Under the pieces are notes generated by a model that saw nothing but the letters and a program-made list of their open reading frames with translations, made no database searches and was not told the origin of the DNA. DNA of 14,591 nt from Rhodanobacteraceae bacterium UBA703 (GTDB lineage Bacteria > Pseudomonadota > Gammaproteobacteria > Xanthomonadales > Rhodanobacteraceae): contig DBMH01000316.1 of the NCBI GenBank assembly GCA_002297645.1, positions 1-14,591 of the forward strand, read 5' to 3'. Positions 8,901 through 14,229 of the stretch are shown here, piece by piece (the stretch's first letter is position 1; the number at the start of each line of letters is the position of its first letter). Position numbers and translations under genes: made by a program.

Positions 8901-10551
8901 TGTCGCCGAAGTAGAACTCGATCGTGTTCAGCGTCTCGTTGAGCTGGCGGAAGCTCGGGAACGAAGTCGTCGAGTTCTCCGTGTAGTACACGCCGCCGTC
9001 GCTGCCGATCAGCATCTTCTCGCCGTTGCCCGGAAGGAACGCGCGCGCATGGTGGTCGACGTGGACGTGGTCCAGCGTTCCCGCCGGCTTGGTCGTCCAG
9101 CCGCAGGTGATGTCGACGTAGTTGGCGCCGCCGTCGGTCGAGCGATAGAGGTCGAAGCCCGAGAGGAACGTGATCTCCGGATTGGTCGGATGCACGCTGA
9201 TGCCGGCGTCGTACCACATCTGGGTGCCGCCGCCGGTCGAGCTGGAGTCGCTGCCGCAGCGCGCGACGTTCGCGGTGGCGGCCGTCTTGGTCCAGGAGTC
9301 GCCGCGGTCGTTGGTGCGCCAGACGCCGAGCACGTTGGAGCCCGACACGGAGGCCGCCATCGCGTAGACCGTTTCAGGCTGGCTCGGCGAAACGGCCAGT
9401 TCGATGCGGCCGATGTCGGTGCCTCCCGCCGTACCGGTCGGGTTGCCGCCGCCGGTTCCCGCCGGCCAGCCGTTGTTGAGCAGCGTCCACGCGCCGGTGG
9501 CCGGGCAGCCGCCGCCCGGGATGCGCTCCAGGCGATAGACGCCGTTGGCGCCGTTCTGGCCGATGTCCGGCTGCGTCGGCGTCGCGTTGCCGCGCGTGCC
9601 GATCGCGACGTAGAGCCGGGTGCTGCCGTCGCCGTTGCTCACCGGGATCAGGCCGGTGACGTCCTGGCGCTGGCGATTCGTGCTGGTCGCGAACTCGTTG
9701 ACGAAGCACGGGCCGGTCCAGTTCTCGCCGGCGTCGTAGGAGAAGTACACGCTGGTCTTCGTGCCGACGACGACGGTGCGCGAGTTGTTCGGGTCGACGA
9801 CGACCTTGCCGATGGCCTGGTACTGCGGGAAGCCGCCGCCGATCGGTGCGTAGTAGGGACTGAACACCTCGGTGCCGAGCAGGCGCCAGGTGGCACCCTG
9901 GTCGGTGCTCTTGAGCACGCCGTTGGCGCCGAACGAGAAGTTGCCGAAGTTCAGGTCGCCGGTCGCCGCGTAGACCGTCTTGTGGTCGTTCGGATCGAGC
10001 GTGATGTCGGAGATCGACAGGCCGGCGATTTCCGGAATGTCGGTGACGACCTGCCAGGTGGTGGTGTTGTTCGGCGGCGCGTCGAGCGAGCAGCAGGTCG
10101 TGGTCTTCCAGATGCCGCCGCCGTCCGTGCCCGCATAGGCGATGGTCGGATCGACCGGGTCGACCGCGATGACGTTGACGCGGCCGGAGACGGAACCGTA
10201 GCTCTGCTGCGTGTTGTTCTCCGGCATCGGGCCGAGCGGCGTGAACCGGTTCGCGTCCAGGGTCAGGGGAGAGTTCGGAACCCGGTTCTTGTCGTAGGTC
10301 CTGACGCCGGCCGGCGCGGCCTGCGCGATGGCGCGGTTGGCCACGGCGGCTTCGGCGGCCCAGGCCGGATCGAAGTGCCCCGTCGGATAGGTGTAGCGGA
10401 GAATCCAGTCGTCTCCGTTGGGGGGACCGTCGTCGTCCTCCCCTTCGTCCATCTCGTGCCACCCGCCGGGATGGACGAATTGCAGGTAGGCCGCCGTGGC
10501 ACCGGCCGCGACGGTCAACGTGAACGCGAAAGGCAATAGCAACTTGCGCAT
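5947..10551 (-). CDS. Large secreted protein: sortilin/BNR-type propeller plus five DUF11 repeats and C-terminal IFRNGFD tail
   Basis: A 1534-residue exported protein. The chosen ATG (10551) gives a signal peptide, 'MRKLLLPFAFTLTVAAGATA', behind a GGGGG ribosome site; a start at 10617 would bury it. Residues about 24-100 are an acidic leader ('EMDEGEDDDG'). Residues about 100-915 look like a sortilin/VPS10 or exo-sialidase-like propeller: 'GRVNVIAVDPVDPTIAYAG', 'GGGIWKT', and Asp-box motifs STDQGATW (215-222), SYDAGENW (271-278), TNDRGDSW (413-420), STDGGANY (471-478). From A930 follow five DUF11-type beta-sandwich domains. The tail is 'DTIFRNGFDPAACN'. I see no catalytic motif proving hydrolase activity, so binding, adhesion or surface-scaffold roles are as likely. 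It is a single gene with its own terminator. Domain calls are firm for DUF11, good for the propeller; function is unknown. Confidence 0.85.
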   Translation of the reverse strand: MRKLLLPFAFTLTVAAGATAAYLQFVHPGGWHEMDEGEDDDGPPNGDDWILRYTYPTGHFDPAWAAEAAVANRAIAQAAPAGVRTYDKNRVPNSPLTLDANRFTPLGPMPENNTQQSYGSVSGRVNVIAVDPVDPTIAYAGTDGGGIWKTTTCCSLDAPPNNTTTWQVVTDIPEIAGLSISDITLDPNDHKTVYAATGDLNFGNFSFGANGVLKSTDQGATWRLLGTEVFSPYYAPIGGGFPQYQAIGKVVVDPNNSRTVVVGTKTSVYFSYDAGENWTGPCFVNEFATSTNRQRQDVTGLIPVSNGDGSTRLYVAIGTRGNATPTQPDIGQNGANGVYRLERIPGGGCPATGAWTLLNNGWPAGTGGGNPTGTAGGTDIGRIELAVSPSQPETVYAMAASVSGSNVLGVWRTNDRGDSWTKTAATANVARCGSDSSSTGGGTQMWYDAGISVHPTNPEITFLSGFDLYRSTDGGANYVDITCGWTTKPAGTLDHVHVDHHARAFLPGNGEKMLIGSDGGVYYTENSTTSFPSFRQLNETLNTIEFYFGDITSNFANSATPAIGAGAQDNGCSAVKFDGQPLGPVKWTSNCSGDGTTTKIEPIGNAIWFNSSQYGSLARSLTYGNTMSGSFSTASGSTGGTWGGTGDLSSTIFAMSYDIYKWGALDAPGSGCSAASGCNHMIAGTNRLWETVDMTNSNTTTMRASWKARTPNLTKNTLVLGSSNRSYINYVAYSFTDPTVAAVGTTDGNVQIVFGLGTTVAANCPMTPPTDGNCAQVVNLTDDNRVLPNRPIFGVRFDPRSALVVYAAVGGFDQNTPGRPGHVFQATCADYGCSSFRWKDKSGNLPNIPVEQIMPNPNRPDQVFLGTDWGLYYTDDISVDSPTWHYFEDFPRVMVWDLVVDRGFTTLAAFTRSRGAWVWPLPDAPIGHGADLAVTQTGSATAVAGGQATYAITVKNNGPDTANQVVLSSPTPAGVMLSAISGDCASLPCTIGSLAPTASRTVTVTYAIPATYATATPLVSNASATSATEDPNPANNAASVTTTVGGSADLSIAMNAPASAGAPGTVSYTITVSNAGPSPAQSVSVTDPTPAGLTFVSTTGDCTTAFPCQLGSLAAGATKTIVATFSVPDAYAQPTIVNSASVASTTDDPAPGNNTASSTTSVSHAADLSLTMQAPASAVRGGTVTYAVAVGNNGPAGASAVSVADTTPAGLVFVANSGACTTAFPCNLGTLPSGAVKIINATFRVPHDYAGASPIANTATVSSGTTDPVPGNNSASASVAVTDSADVSITQTGTAAVTAGGTVAYTVTVANAGPSTASGVAVASVTPPGLVAGAVTGDCTSLPCSLGSLAPGATRSFVVNFTVPSDYAGSNPITHAASVNATTADPDMNNNVFAAHTTVGTGADIAVTIDVPELVDRGDRFTYTVSITNNGPSAAQGVQLNATLPAGLVFVGNSGDCTGAWPCTVGNLAAGATRTVQTTVCVSSGYGSNQPLRLAANGSSTTPDPYMGNNDALAYAVLNLDTIFRNGFDPAACN
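5950..6000 (-). other. Candidate C-terminal export/sorting tail (IFRNGFD motif)
   Basis: The last 17 residues, LNLDTIFRNGFDPAACN, follow the fifth DUF11 domain directly. They are not part of the repeat and have no hydrophobic anchor, LPXTG or PEP-CTERM features. From memory, 'D.IF..GF(D/E)' endings recur in otherwise unrelated secreted proteins of Dokdonella and related Lysobacterales, which would suggest a shared sorting or secretion signal. The motif is seen; its function is inference. Confidence 0.5.
6004..7764 (-). repeat. Five tandem DUF11-type repeats within the secreted protein
   Basis: Repeats begin at residues 930, 1048, 1166, 1285 and 1403, so the unit is 118, 118, 119 and 118 residues. 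Each opens with AD(L/V/I), carries 'Y.(I/V).V.N.GP', then 'PAGL' and a cysteine pair followed by '(L/I/V)G(S/T/N)L', and closes with a DP...NN motif. The cysteine pairs are C-x4-C in repeats 1 and 4 (GDCASLPC, GDCTSLPC) and C-x5-C in repeats 2, 3 and 5 (CTTAFPC twice, CTGAWPC). They probably form one small disulfide loop per domain after export. The repeats are diverged, not recent exact copies. Confidence 0.88.
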
Positions 10552-10749
10552 GTAACCCCCGGAATGCGAACGCATCATTGGCAACGTCGCGCCCGGGCGT
10601 GCGTATTCCCCGGGCACGAGGCGACGCCCGCTGCGGCGACTCGCGACGCGCAGCGGAGGGATTCCGATTGGTTACCTTGGCCGGAGGAATGACCCGTCGG
10701 CATGCGGCAGTGGTGGCGACCTGTCGGCGGACTCCCCAGAGTTCCGCCT

Positions 10750-10764
10750 AAGGAACGATTCCTT
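10750..10764. repeat. Perfect inverted repeat upstream of the secreted-protein gene
   Basis: AAGGAA-CGA-TTCCTT is a perfect 6-bp dyad with a 3-base centre. It lies in the 261-base gap between the acetyltransferase stop and the secreted-protein start, about 200 bases before the latter. CCCCCTGGGGG (10766-10776) follows immediately. The pair could be a protein-binding operator or a weak transcript-end hairpin for the acetyltransferase gene; there is no T-run. I saw no convincing promoter elements in the gap. Confidence 0.35.
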
Positions 10765-10812
10765 TCCCCCTGGGGGTGGAGTCTATTCAGTGGCAGGTCG
10801 ATTACAAGACGC

Positions 10813-11442
10813 TTAACCTGCCTTTACAGTGGCGTCCGCGGAGGGCTCCCGATCGACCGCGGCGACGCGCGGATCGTCGAGATCGAAGCTCACGCGCACG
10901 GTATCCAGTTCGCCCGGGATCGCCGCGCGCTCGGCTCCCATGCGCCCCGCAAGATCGAGCATCGCGGTGTTCTCGCTCAGCACCAGTCCCCAGAGCTCGC
11001 GCAGGCCGCGGCGCCGGCTCTCGACGAGGAGCTGCAGCATCAGCGCGCGGCCGACGCCCTTGCCGGTCAGCGAGGGATCGACGATCAACGCGAATTCGGC
11101 GCTGTCGAGCGTGCGGTCGACGTAGAGCCGCGCCTCGCCGCGGATCTCGCCGTCGGCGTCGGTGGCGACGTAGGCGGCGCCTCTCTCCGGGTCGACGTTC
11201 GCGAGCAGATGCAGCATCTGCGGCGACAGCTCGTTCATGCGATGGAACACGCGCAGGCGGATCTGTTCCGGCGTCAGGCGCGCGAAGCCCCGCCGAAGTG
11301 CTTCGACGTCGTCGGGACGGACGGGGCGCATCCACAGCGTGCCGCCGTCGAGCGTCCGGAACGGCTCGCCCCGGCTGCGCTCGCGCGGCGCATCGAAGCG
11401 TTGTTCGCGGCGCGGCGGACGGATGGAGGGGTAGGGAGTCAT
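10813..11442 (-). CDS. GNAT family N-acetyltransferase, Pat-type domain
   Basis: A 209-residue acetyltransferase that would use acetyl-CoA to acetylate an amine, possibly a protein lysine. The GNAT fold begins near residue 30 ('LDGGTLWMRPVRPDDVEAL'). 'IRLRVFHRMNELSPQML' (61-77) followed by 'NVDPERGAAYVA' (82-93) resembles the C-terminal acetyltransferase domain of Pat/YfiQ-type lysine acetyltransferases, which are normally fused to an acyl-CoA-synthetase-like domain; that domain is absent here. Motif A, the acetyl-CoA pyrophosphate loop, is 'VDPSLTGKGVGRALM' (121-135), with T in place of the usual Q/R before GxGxG. 'SENTAMLDLAGRMGA' (156-170) is the typical motif B region. A basic tail of about 25 residues precedes the fold. 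No close partner gene; substrate unknown. Confidence 0.85.
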   Translation of the reverse strand: MTPYPSIRPPRREQRFDAPRERSRGEPFRTLDGGTLWMRPVRPDDVEALRRGFARLTPEQIRLRVFHRMNELSPQMLHLLANVDPERGAAYVATDADGEIRGEARLYVDRTLDSAEFALIVDPSLTGKGVGRALMLQLLVESRRRGLRELWGLVLSENTAMLDLAGRMGAERAAIPGELDTVRVSFDLDDPRVAAVDREPSADATVKAG

Positions 11443-11797
11443 ATGCTGCGCCGCAAGATAGCGCAGGAAAACCGAGTCCGTGACCTAAAGGCGGGATCGC
11501 GTCAGCGGACAGTCAGCAACGAATGCAGGCGGCCGGACGGCCACGGTCGTCCCTGCGGAAGGCTTTCGAGCGGGAGCCGGCGGTGTCCGCTCCGCCCTGG
11601 ACGCACACCTGTCCGGCACCGTCCTTACGGTGTGGTCGACGTGCGCCCGCGTCGGCGCAGCGGACGTATTCGGTACGCGAGCAGCTCGTGTCCGCGCGTT
11701 CCCGTGCAGAGGCGGCCGGCGTATCGGTGACGTTCCCGGTCGTTCACCGGTTCGGCTACTGCGGCCGCCTCCCGTCGGTGGCGCCGCTCACGGGCTG
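11443..11797. other. Intergenic region between methyltransferase and acetyltransferase genes
   Basis: About 355 bases with no convincing gene on either strand. On the minus strand a TATCTT -10-like hexamer lies at 11460-11455, only 12 bases before the acetyltransferase ATG; no good -35 matches it. A hairpin CACCGT-CCTT-ACGGTG (11617-11632) and a weaker CCGGT/ACCGG pair (11736-11740/11746-11750) occur nearer the methyltransferase end. Neither has a T-run. The methyltransferase transcript has no clear intrinsic terminator. Confidence 0.4.
11455..11460 (-). promoter_or_regulatory. Possible -10 element of the acetyltransferase gene
   Basis: TATCTT on the minus strand matches TATAAT at four of six positions and is set just 12 bases before the start codon. 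If used, the mRNA would start within about five bases of the ATG, consistent with the lack of a Shine-Dalgarno there (leaderless or nearly so). The -35 position reads TCACGG, a poor match, so this is tentative. Confidence 0.22.
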
Positions 11798-12850
11798 TCA
11801 GGGACGCGCCTCCAGGACAATGTTGAACGGCGTCTCGGCCGCACGCCGCATGCGCGAAAAACCGCCACCCTCGACCACCACCTCGCGCAGGCGGGCTTCG
11901 CCGGCTTGTGCACCGAGGGCCGGCCCGTGGCGCGCGAGCGAAACCGGCACGCAGATCTGCGACGACGCGCCGTAGTAGACGCGGCCGACCGGGTTGAGAT
12001 TGTCCTCGATGCGGTCGCCGGCGAAGGGCTCGACGATCATGCAGTGGCCGTTGGCCTTCAGGGCGGAGCGTGCGTGCCGCGCCGCGCCGACCGGATCGCC
12101 CATGTCGTGCAGGCAGTCGAAGAACGCGATCAGGTCGAAGTCGCGGTCGCCGTAGCTCGTGGCGTCGGCGACCTCGAAGCGCGCGTTGCGGGCACCGGCG
12201 GCCGCGGCGCGCTCGCCGGCGACCGCAATGGAGGCGGGATGGTAGTCGTAGCCGACGAACTCGGTCGCCGGGAACGCCTTCGCCATCAGGATCGTGCTGG
12301 CGCCGTGGCCGCAGCCGACGTCGGCGACCTTGCCGCCGCTGCGCAGCTTGTCGATCGCACCGTCCAGCGCCGGCAGCCACGAATCCAGCAGGTTCGCGTT
12401 GTAGCTGGCGCGGAAGAAACGCTCGGTGCCATGGAACAGGCAGGGATGATGGTCGCCCCATTCCATGCCGTTTCCGCTCCTGAAGTTGTCGACCGTGCGA
12501 TCGAGCGCGTGGAAGGCGGCCTCGACGATGAAATACGCACCCGGCAGGTCGACGGGACCGGCCGGATCGGCCAGGCACAACCGCTGTTCGTCGCCGAGCG
12601 AGTAGAGGCCGCTGCCCTGGTCGTACTGCACGTAGCCGCCGGCGACCTGGTTGCCGAGCCATTCGCGCACGTAGCGTTCGTTCGTGCCGCTGCGCTGCGC
12701 CAGTTCTTGCGAGGTCGTCGCGCCCTGCGCGAGTGCCTTGTACAGGCCGAGGCGGTCGCCGACGATCATCAACGTCGCGCTGATGGCGGCGCCGAGGTCG
12801 CCGACGGCCTTGCCGAGAAATTCGTGGAGTTTCGCTTCGTCGATGCTCAT
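11798..12850 (-). CDS. SAM-dependent class I methyltransferase with N-terminal winged-helix domain (Rv2258c-like)
   Basis: A 350-residue enzyme transferring methyl from S-adenosylmethionine to an unknown substrate. Residues about 1-95 form a winged-helix/dimerization module: 'LGAAISATLMIVGDRLGLY', then 'TSQELAQRSGTNERYVREWL' (46-65) and 'GGYVQYDQGSGLYSLG' (71-86). This N-domain is characteristic of Rv2258c-like methyltransferases. The Rossmann fold follows: motif I 'VADVGCGHGAS' (175-185), 'FVGYDYHPASI' (198-208, acidic D202 expected to hold the ribose), 'ARFEVADA' (223-230) and 'FDLIAFFDCLHDMGDP' (238-253). The frame is open to 13294, but ATG 12850 has a good GAGGAAA site five bases upstream and fits the family start. 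It sits between unrelated units; the HTH-like module probably shapes the substrate pocket or dimer rather than binding DNA, by analogy with the family. Confidence 0.88.
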   Translation of the reverse strand: MSIDEAKLHEFLGKAVGDLGAAISATLMIVGDRLGLYKALAQGATTSQELAQRSGTNERYVREWLGNQVAGGYVQYDQGSGLYSLGDEQRLCLADPAGPVDLPGAYFIVEAAFHALDRTVDNFRSGNGMEWGDHHPCLFHGTERFFRASYNANLLDSWLPALDGAIDKLRSGGKVADVGCGHGASTILMAKAFPATEFVGYDYHPASIAVAGERAAAAGARNARFEVADATSYGDRDFDLIAFFDCLHDMGDPVGAARHARSALKANGHCMIVEPFAGDRIEDNLNPVGRVYYGASSQICVPVSLARHGPALGAQAGEARLREVVVEGGGFSRMRRAAETPFNIVLEARP

Positions 12851-12855
12851 CGCCG

Positions 12856-12862
12856 TTTCCTC
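12856..12862 (-). promoter_or_regulatory. Ribosome binding site fixing the methyltransferase start
   Basis: GAGGAAA on the minus strand, five bases before the ATG at 12850. This is what selects the 350-residue product over the much longer open frame upstream, whose extension is low-complexity Arg/Pro/Ala sequence. Confidence 0.65.
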
Positions 12863-13288
12863 GCATGTGCCCGTGGCACGGAAGCCGTTCGGCGCGCGCA
12901 CGTGCGTGCGCGTCGCCGCGATGCGGCGGGGGGCGAGGCGGACAGCGGTCGGGGCGGGTCGGGGCGATTCGAGACGGAACCGCCGGGAGGATGCGCCGGG
13001 GGCGCGCCGTTGAGGCCTGCTTCCAGCCCCTCCGGAACGACGCCATGATACGCCGCGCCGTCGACGCCGGAAGACTTTTTCCCGACGTCCTGCGGCGGCA
13101 AGAACGGTGCCACGGGAGCGTATTCGCCGCCGTTGGATTCCGCGACTCCGCCGCGGTCGCGGGGACGCCGACCGGGCACGGAGCGACACGTGGATTCCGG
13201 GCAGGACACCCGCGACCTCCGGTCGAATCCGGCCCGTTTCAGACCCGGCCCGCTCCGGCCAGAAGGGTTCGGTCATGAAGGCGAAGAC

Positions 13289-13320
13289 CTGCACGCGGAA
13301 CGAGGCCGCGCGTCGTGCAG
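13289..13320 (-). terminator. Possible transcript-end hairpin of the cbb3 maturation operon
   Basis: CTGCACG (13289-13295) and CGTGCAG (13314-13320) form a perfect 7-bp stem eight bases after the stop codon of the SafE-like gene. The loop is 18 bases and can add a short inner CGG/CCG stem. Only a weak pyrimidine stretch (GTCTTCGCCTTC) follows on the minus strand, not a true T-run, so termination is plausible but unproven. Confidence 0.35.
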
Positions 13321-13327
13321 CCGGGTT

Positions 13328-14062
13328 TCAGCCGGGACCGGCCGCGGGCGCGCAGTCGAACGGCAGCCAGGCGTGCATCCAGTGGGTGGCGGGCAGCCAC
13401 GGGCCGGCGAGTGTCAGTACGGCACTGGCGAGCAGCACGATACCGGCGACGCGGCGCGTGCCGGCGCGGCCGCTCCAGGCGGCCAGCCGTTGCGCACCGA
13501 ACGCGCCCGCCAGCAACGCCGGTGCGGTGCCGAGGCCGAAGGCGGCCATCGTCGCGGCGGCGTCGAACGCATCCAGGCGCATCGCCGCGATCAGCAGCAC
13601 CGTGTAGACGAAGCCGCACGGCATCCAGCCCCACACCATGCCGAAGGCGACTGCGCGTGGCAGGCTCGTCACCGGCAGCAGGCGACGACCGAGCGGGGCG
13701 AGTTTCCGCCACAGGTGTTGGCCGATGCCGAAACCCGGGTCGCGCACGCGTCCGAAAGCGACCAGGCCGCCGAGCAGCAGCGCCGCGGCGGAGAGCGTGC
13801 GCAGTGCCGTACGCACGGCATCGACGTCGAGCAGGGCGATCGCCCCGCCGAGCAGGCCGCCGAACAGCAGGCCGGCCAGGGTGTACGAGGCCACGCGGCC
13901 GAACTGGTAGGCCGCCAGCAGGTGCACGTGCGGCCGGCCGTCGGCACGTTTCGCGGTGGCGATGCCGAGCGCGGCGGAAATGCCGCCACACATGAGCAGG
14001 CAGTGACCGCTGGCGGCGAGGCCGAGCAGCAGCGCGGCGCCGAGTGTGAGTCCGTCGTTCAC
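13328..14062 (-). CDS. UreH/SafE-like transmembrane protein of the cbb3 oxidase maturation cluster
   Basis: A 244-residue multi-pass membrane protein annotated in the family as 'sulfite exporter TauE/SafE' or UreH transmembrane domain (PF13386, DsbD-like). TM1 carries the diagnostic 'SGHCLLMCGG' (H20, C21, C25), and a later helix carries 'WGWMPCGFVYTVL' (C149); these Cys/His residues could bind metal or be redox-active. The start is GTG at 14062, overlapping the ccoS stop by four bases (GTGA). In several gammaproteobacteria a gene of this family directly follows ccoS, so a role in copper supply or cbb3 assembly is likely but the biochemical activity is not established. The 'sulfite exporter' label is probably misleading here. 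It is the last gene of the operon. Confidence 0.86.
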   Translation of the reverse strand: MNDGLTLGAALLLGLAASGHCLLMCGGISAALGIATAKRADGRPHVHLLAAYQFGRVASYTLAGLLFGGLLGGAIALLDVDAVRTALRTLSAAALLLGGLVAFGRVRDPGFGIGQHLWRKLAPLGRRLLPVTSLPRAVAFGMVWGWMPCGFVYTVLLIAAMRLDAFDAAATMAAFGLGTAPALLAGAFGAQRLAAWSGRAGTRRVAGIVLLASAVLTLAGPWLPATHWMHAWLPFDCAPAAGPG

Positions 14063-14229
14063 GGCTTGCCGGCCGGATGCAGCGGCGTGTCGGGATCGTC
14101 GAGCAGCGGCAGCAAGCTTGGCGTCTCCATGTCGTCGAACTGGTCGTGGTCCACCGCCCAGAAGAACGCGACACCGCCCAGGATCAGCATCAGGATCGAC
14201 AGCGGGATCAGCGCCAGCAGGACGTTCAC
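14059..14229 (-). CDS. ccoS: Cytochrome oxidase maturation protein CcoS (cbb3-type)
   Basis: A 56-residue single-span membrane protein. It opens 'VNVLLALIPLSILMLILGG' (TM about 3-22), followed by 'AFFWAVDHDQFDDMETP' (21-37), the family hallmark in which the FFWAV...GQFDD(L/M)(D/E)TP block marks the membrane exit. CcoS is needed for incorporation of heme and copper cofactors into cbb3 oxidase. The GTG start at 14229 overlaps the stop of ccoI by four bases, and its own TGA overlaps the next GTG start. An in-frame extension to 14400 is just antisense-like sequence inside ccoI. The short acidic C-terminal tail is normal. Confidence 0.93.
   Translation of the reverse strand: MNVLLALIPLSILMLILGGVAFFWAVDHDQFDDMETPSLLPLLDDPDTPLHPAGKP

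Larger units (their letters stand above)
12851..13327. other. Intergenic region between methyltransferase and cbb3 maturation operon
   Basis: About 480 bases with no credible gene; open frames here translate to Arg/Pro/Ala-rich sequence. It holds an alternating purine-pyrimidine tract (12892-12913) with a CGCACGTGCG palindrome inside it, a TATCAT -10-like hexamer on the minus strand (13050-13045) about 195 bases before the methyltransferase ATG, and a hairpin just past the SafE-like gene (13289-13320). I saw no FNR/Anr-type TTGAT-N4-ATCAA site. Confidence 0.4.

Noticed and set aside
7768..10539. Very long plus-strand open frame antisense to the secreted-protein gene
   Set aside because: Its translation is Arg/Ala/Val/Asp-rich low-complexity sequence with no recognisable domain. 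Long antisense frames are expected opposite GC-rich genes, and the minus strand shows signal peptide, Asp-boxes and DUF11 repeats.
10702..11730. Plus-strand open frame of 342 codons preceded by GGAGG
   Set aside because: The GGAGG is too far (about 14 bases) from this ATG, the product looks like a frame shadow, and the minus strand carries a clear GNAT protein.
12851..13294. N-terminal extension of the methyltransferase to a start at 13294
   Set aside because: The extension is Arg/Pro/Ala-rich and non-conserved in appearance; a strong ribosome site and the family-typical N-terminus support the ATG at 12850.
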